DNA of 16,377 nt from Deltaproteobacteria bacterium. Its GTDB lineage: Bacteria > Desulfobacterota > Desulfobulbia > Desulfobulbales > VMSU01. This document shows, in pieces, positions 13,470-16,377 of this stretch. The stretch covers positions 1 through 16,377 of the forward strand of contig JAJSAA010000034.1 in NCBI GenBank assembly GCA_024274995.1. The letters run 5' to 3'. Within the stretch, counting starts at the first letter, position 1; each line of letters starts with the position of its first letter. Position numbers and translations under genes: made by a program. The notes under the pieces were generated by a model. That model was not told where the DNA came from, ran no database searches, and saw only the letters and a program-made list of their open reading frames with translations.

Positions 13470-15063
13470 CCCGCCGGCTGATCTTGTCTTTATGTAATTT
13501 ATAGGAAATAGCATCTACCAGGGCCTGCCAGCTTGCTTCAAGAATATCATGTGAAACCCCCACCGTTCCCCATTGCGAATGGTGATCGCGGCTCTCAATT
13601 AATACCCGTACCCGCGAACCGGTGCCATGTTCCGAGGACAGAACCCGCACCTTATAGTCGCTCAGACTCATCTCGGATAATTGGGGATAAAAGCAGGTCA
13701 GGGCCTTACGCAGGGCGTTATCCAGAGCGTTCACCGGCCCCTCGCCCAGGGCGGCGGTGTGTACCGTCTCCCCGGCCACCTCAAGCTGAATGGTGGCCTC
13801 GGCCAGGGGATAGCTGTCACGACGCTCCTTCTGGTTCAGAACCCGAAAGCCCTTTAATTCAAAAAATACCGGCAGCGTCCCCATGGCCCGCCGCATCAAA
13901 AGCTCGAAAGAGGCCTCAGCCCCCTCATACTGAAAGCCCTGATTCTCAAGATCCTTTAATTTTTTGAGGATGGTGGTCACTAAGGGATCAGTGCTTTCCA
14001 GATCAAGACCAAATTTTTTGGCCTTGTGGAGAACATTACTGCGCCCCGATTGATCGGAGATCAACACTCGACGACAATTACCCACCAGCTCCGGTTTTAT
14101 GTGTTCATAGGTCAGGGGATTACGCTTTACAGCCGAGACATGAATACCGCCCTTGTGCGCAAAGGCCGCCACCCCCACATAGGGCTGATACTTGTTATGG
14201 GGCAGGTTGGCCAGTTCATTGACAAAACGGGCCGTCTCAGTCAATTTGTCAAGGTTGTCACGGGCCGTAAAATCACGGTTCATCTTCAGGGCCAGGGCTG
14301 GCATGATGGAGGTCAGATTGGCGTTGCCGCAGCGCTCACCATAACCATTCATGGTACCCTGCACCTGCACGGCACCCTCGTCAATGGCAATGAGCGAGTT
14401 GGCCACCGCGGTCTCGGAATCGTTATGGGCGTGAATACCAAGTTTAACCTCCCCGCCACGCTGCTTGAAGAACTCCTTGACCTCCCGCATAATAGTCTGA
14501 ATTTCACCGGGCATAGTACCGCCATTGGTATCACAAAGTATCAGGCAGTCAGCCCCGGCCTCATGAGCCGCAGCGATACTGGCCAGAGCATAGTCTTTAT
14601 TGGTTTTAAAGCCGTCAAAAAAATGTTCCGCGTCATAAAACAGATGCTCAACATGGGGCCGCAGATAACGCAGGGATTCATCAATAATCAGCAGATTATC
14701 AGTCATGGAAATCCGCAAAGCTATCTTGACATGAATATCCCAGGTCTTGCCGAAGATAGTCACACAGGGAGCGTCTGAATCAAGCAGGGCCTTGAGGTTG
14801 GCATCCTCGGAGGCCGGATTACTGAACAGGCGGGTACTACCAAAGGCGGCAACCTTGCTATGCCGGAGACTATAATTCTTCATCTCCTCAAAATACTGCA
14901 CCGAGGTGGGATTGGAACCGGGCCAGCCGCCCTCCACAAAGTCAATTCCCAACTCATCGAGTTTCAGGGTAATGCGAACCTTATCCTCCACCGATAGATT
15001 AAAATTCTCCGCCTGAGTACCATCCCGCAGGGTTGTGTCGTAAACGGTTATCTTGTCTGCCAT
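13438..15063 (-). CDS. cimA: (R)-citramalate synthase
   Basis: Condenses pyruvate and acetyl-CoA to citramalate, the first step of the threonine-independent route to 2-oxobutyrate and isoleucine. The 541-aa product starts with KITVYDTTLRDGTQAENFNLS, the metal- and substrate-binding motif (R13, D14) of the HMGL/isopropylmalate synthase family. FVEGGWPGSNP is the citramalate-synthase variant. LGIHAHNDSETAVANS gives the metal-binding histidines, and NGYGERCGNANLTSI follows. The C-terminal region from about residue 385 matches the LeuA-type allosteric dimer domain, where isoleucine usually inhibits. GGGGGG just upstream of ATG 15063 serves as ribosome-binding site. Only 8 bases separate it from lysC upstream. 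The 3' end overlaps the ComEA-like gene. Confidence 0.95.
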   Translation of the reverse strand: MADKITVYDTTLRDGTQAENFNLSVEDKVRITLKLDELGIDFVEGGWPGSNPTSVQYFEEMKNYSLRHSKVAAFGSTRLFSNPASEDANLKALLDSDAPCVTIFGKTWDIHVKIALRISMTDNLLIIDESLRYLRPHVEHLFYDAEHFFDGFKTNKDYALASIAAAHEAGADCLILCDTNGGTMPGEIQTIMREVKEFFKQRGGEVKLGIHAHNDSETAVANSLIAIDEGAVQVQGTMNGYGERCGNANLTSIMPALALKMNRDFTARDNLDKLTETARFVNELANLPHNKYQPYVGVAAFAHKGGIHVSAVKRNPLTYEHIKPELVGNCRRVLISDQSGRSNVLHKAKKFGLDLESTDPLVTTILKKLKDLENQGFQYEGAEASFELLMRRAMGTLPVFFELKGFRVLNQKERRDSYPLAEATIQLEVAGETVHTAALGEGPVNALDNALRKALTCFYPQLSEMSLSDYKVRVLSSEHGTGSRVRVLIESRDHHSQWGTVGVSHDILEASWQALVDAISYKLHKDKISRRDDGQDKAPGC

Positions 15064-15071
15064 AATCCCCC

Positions 15072-16304
15072 CTATTCCTCTTCCGGTTGGTTATCTTTCT
15101 CTAAGGAAAAGGCATCATGCAGCGCCCTTACCGCCAGTTCGGTGTATTTCTCATCAATTACGCAGGAGACCTTAATCTCCGAGGTGCTGATCATATGAAT
15201 ATTAATCCCCTCCCGGGCCAGGACATGAAACATGGTGGTGGCAATCCCAGAATGATTACGCATCCCCACCCCGACGATGGAAACTTTAATAATTTCCTTA
15301 GAGCCCGATACCTGGTCAGGCCCGGCAATATCGAGATCACGGACTATATCCATGGCCTTTTTATAATCCGTCCGGGGCACAGTAAAGGTCATGTCGGTCA
15401 TCTCCCCGGCCCTGGTATTTTGAATAATCATATCCACCACGACCCCGGCATCAGAAATAGGGGTAAAAATCTTCGAGGCTATGCCGGGAATATCATGAAT
15501 TTTGCTAATGGTGATACGAGCCTCATTCTTGCTGTAAGTAACTCCGGCAACCAACATTGATTCCATATTTTCAGTCTCCTCAACAACCCATGTTCCATCA
15601 TTTTCAGTAAAAGTTGACCGGACATGCAGTGGTACCTTATACCTCTTGGCCATCCCCACGGAACGAATATCCAGCACCTTGGCCCCGAGGCTGGCTAATT
15701 CCAGCATCTCATCATAGGTGATATGGTCAATTTTACGAGCTGCGGCGTAGACATTGGGATCGGTGGTATAAATTCCTTCAACATCGGTAAATATCTCACA
15801 CATATCAGCCTTGAGTACTGCCGATAAAGCCACGGCCGTGGTATCGGAGCCGCCGCGGCCCAGGGTGGTGAGATCATCCGCCTCCGTAACCCCCTGGAAA
15901 CCAGCCACCACCACTATACGATTTTCTTTAAGATGCTTATTAATCAGACTGGTATCAATTGATTTTATCCGGGCCTTGGTATGCGTACCATCGGTGACTA
16001 TCTTCACCTGATCGCCCAGCAGGGAGACGGCATCCCCCCCCAGCCCCTTTACCGCCATGGCAAAGAGGGCGATAGTTACCTGCTCACCGCTGGCCAGCAG
16101 GACGTCAAACTCGCGTTCGTCGGGCTGTTCTTGCATCTGCCCGGCCATATCAACAAAGCGATTGGTCTCACCCGCCATGGCGGATAGCACCACCACCATC
16201 CGATTCCCCTGTTTCTTAGTACGTAATACCCGCTCGGCCACCGCCTTGATCTTAGCGGGATCAGCCACCGAAGTACCACCAAACTTCTGCACAATTAAGG
16301 CCAT
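15072..16304 (-). CDS. lysC: aspartate kinase, monofunctional, with C-terminal ACT domains
   Basis: Phosphorylates aspartate, the entry step to lysine, threonine, methionine and diaminopimelate. The 410-aa length fits the two-ACT-domain class. Visible features are VQKFGGTSVADP at the N-terminus (kinase lysine K7), GRGGSDTTAVALS near residues 149-161, TDVEGIYTTDPN near 172-183, and ACT regions around ARITISKIHDIPGIASKIF and SIVGVGMRNHSGIATTMF. The latter, with NIHMISTSEIKVSCVI, forms the regulatory site that usually binds lysine or threonine. In many relatives an internal start produces a separate small subunit from the C-terminal part; I see no strong signal for this. The start at 16304 lies 11 bases after AAGGAG, with another ATG in between (see 16295-16321). 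It is the first gene of the lysC-cimA-comEA-like operon. Confidence 0.96.
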   Translation of the reverse strand: MALIVQKFGGTSVADPAKIKAVAERVLRTKKQGNRMVVVLSAMAGETNRFVDMAGQMQEQPDEREFDVLLASGEQVTIALFAMAVKGLGGDAVSLLGDQVKIVTDGTHTKARIKSIDTSLINKHLKENRIVVVAGFQGVTEADDLTTLGRGGSDTTAVALSAVLKADMCEIFTDVEGIYTTDPNVYAAARKIDHITYDEMLELASLGAKVLDIRSVGMAKRYKVPLHVRSTFTENDGTWVVEETENMESMLVAGVTYSKNEARITISKIHDIPGIASKIFTPISDAGVVVDMIIQNTRAGEMTDMTFTVPRTDYKKAMDIVRDLDIAGPDQVSGSKEIIKVSIVGVGMRNHSGIATTMFHVLAREGINIHMISTSEIKVSCVIDEKYTELAVRALHDAFSLEKDNQPEEE

Positions 16305-16321
16305 ACAGCCATGATCTCCTT
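16295..16321 (-). promoter_or_regulatory. ribosome-binding site and competing 5-codon frame at the lysC start
   Basis: AAGGAG (16316-16321 on the plus strand) precedes two ATGs in different frames. The nearer (16312) opens M-A-V-W-P-stop, which overlaps and runs past the lysC ATG (16304). The ribosome-binding site is three bases from the short frame and eleven from lysC; neither spacing is ideal. The short frame may tune lysC translation or be chance. Confidence 0.4.
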
Positions 16322-16337
16322 ATTTATATTGAATGAA

Positions 16338-16377
16338 TTACAGCCTGCCCGGCAGACCGCGGAACAAACCTCTATAT
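16338..16377 (-). other. possible 3' end of an upstream gene
   Basis: One minus-strand frame from the window edge reads YRGLFRGLPGRL followed by TAA at 16340-16338, 33 bases before lysC, so it could be the tail of an upstream gene. A second frame is also open here, so the coding call is weak. GCCTGCCCGGCAGAC in this stretch contains a small palindrome. Confidence 0.2.

Noticed and set aside
13470..13514. Longer N-terminus for the ComEA-like protein
   Set aside because: The added residues lie deeper inside cimA and precede the anchor without a family match; the ATG at 13469 is more likely.
14026..14778. 250-codon open frame on the plus strand
   Set aside because: It is antisense to the well-conserved cimA, has no recognisable domain, and mirrors the codon use of cimA.

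Overview
The window looks like chromosomal DNA of a Gram-negative bacterium, most likely a deltaproteobacterium (Desulfobacterota, perhaps Desulfobulbales-like). This is inferred from the type of genes present: a PAS-rich hybrid histidine kinase, a CimA citramalate synthase, a lipoprotein parvulin, a small Cys-rich membrane protein of the FeoB-associated kind, and a short CarD-like protein. Base composition is mixed, close to half G+C by eye. No phage, transposase, CRISPR, tRNA or rRNA gene was recognised. Most of the region is housekeeping metabolism and signalling.

Positions 1-4224 hold a minus-strand series. In order of transcription it is a 77-aa CarD-like protein, RNase HI (rnhA), ribosome silencing factor (rsfS, overlapping rnhA), a 160-base structured spacer, cofactor-independent phosphoglycerate mutase (gpmI), a 117-base spacer with a strong hairpin, and threonine synthase (thrC, cut by the window edge). 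Positions 4225-4414 are AT-rich and divergent. Two small plus-strand genes follow (a 59-aa Cys-rich membrane protein and a 62-aa unknown), ending 15 bases from a convergent gene.

Positions 4820-9540 hold a minus-strand series: a hybrid histidine kinase, tRNA pseudouridine synthase TruA (4-base overlap with the kinase), and an aspartate aminotransferase-like enzyme preceded by two overlapping hairpins. Divergent from the kinase, positions 9823-12913 hold a plus-strand series: a divergent glyceraldehyde-3-phosphate dehydrogenase, a lipoprotein peptidyl-prolyl isomerase, and a soluble histidine kinase with an N-terminal cyclic-nucleotide-binding domain. It converges (4-base gap) on a minus-strand operon at 12918-16304: aspartate kinase (lysC), citramalate synthase (cimA) and a ComEA-like helix-hairpin-helix membrane protein.

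Aspartate aminotransferase, aspartate kinase and threonine synthase belong to the aspartate-derived amino-acid pathway. CimA opens the threonine-independent route to isoleucine, so four genes here feed Thr/Ile/Lys/Met synthesis. GpmI and the GAPDH homologue belong to lower glycolysis.

The most notable observations are four. The rnhA start is thrown out of frame by a ten-base A run. The rsfS-gpmI spacer is a nested inverted-repeat element. The GAPDH homologue has altered coenzyme- and phosphate-site motifs. Several hairpins sit in leaders or at convergent gene ends. I did not find a clearly new multi-gene system; the strongest candidate for something undescribed is the structured element at 2691-2800.
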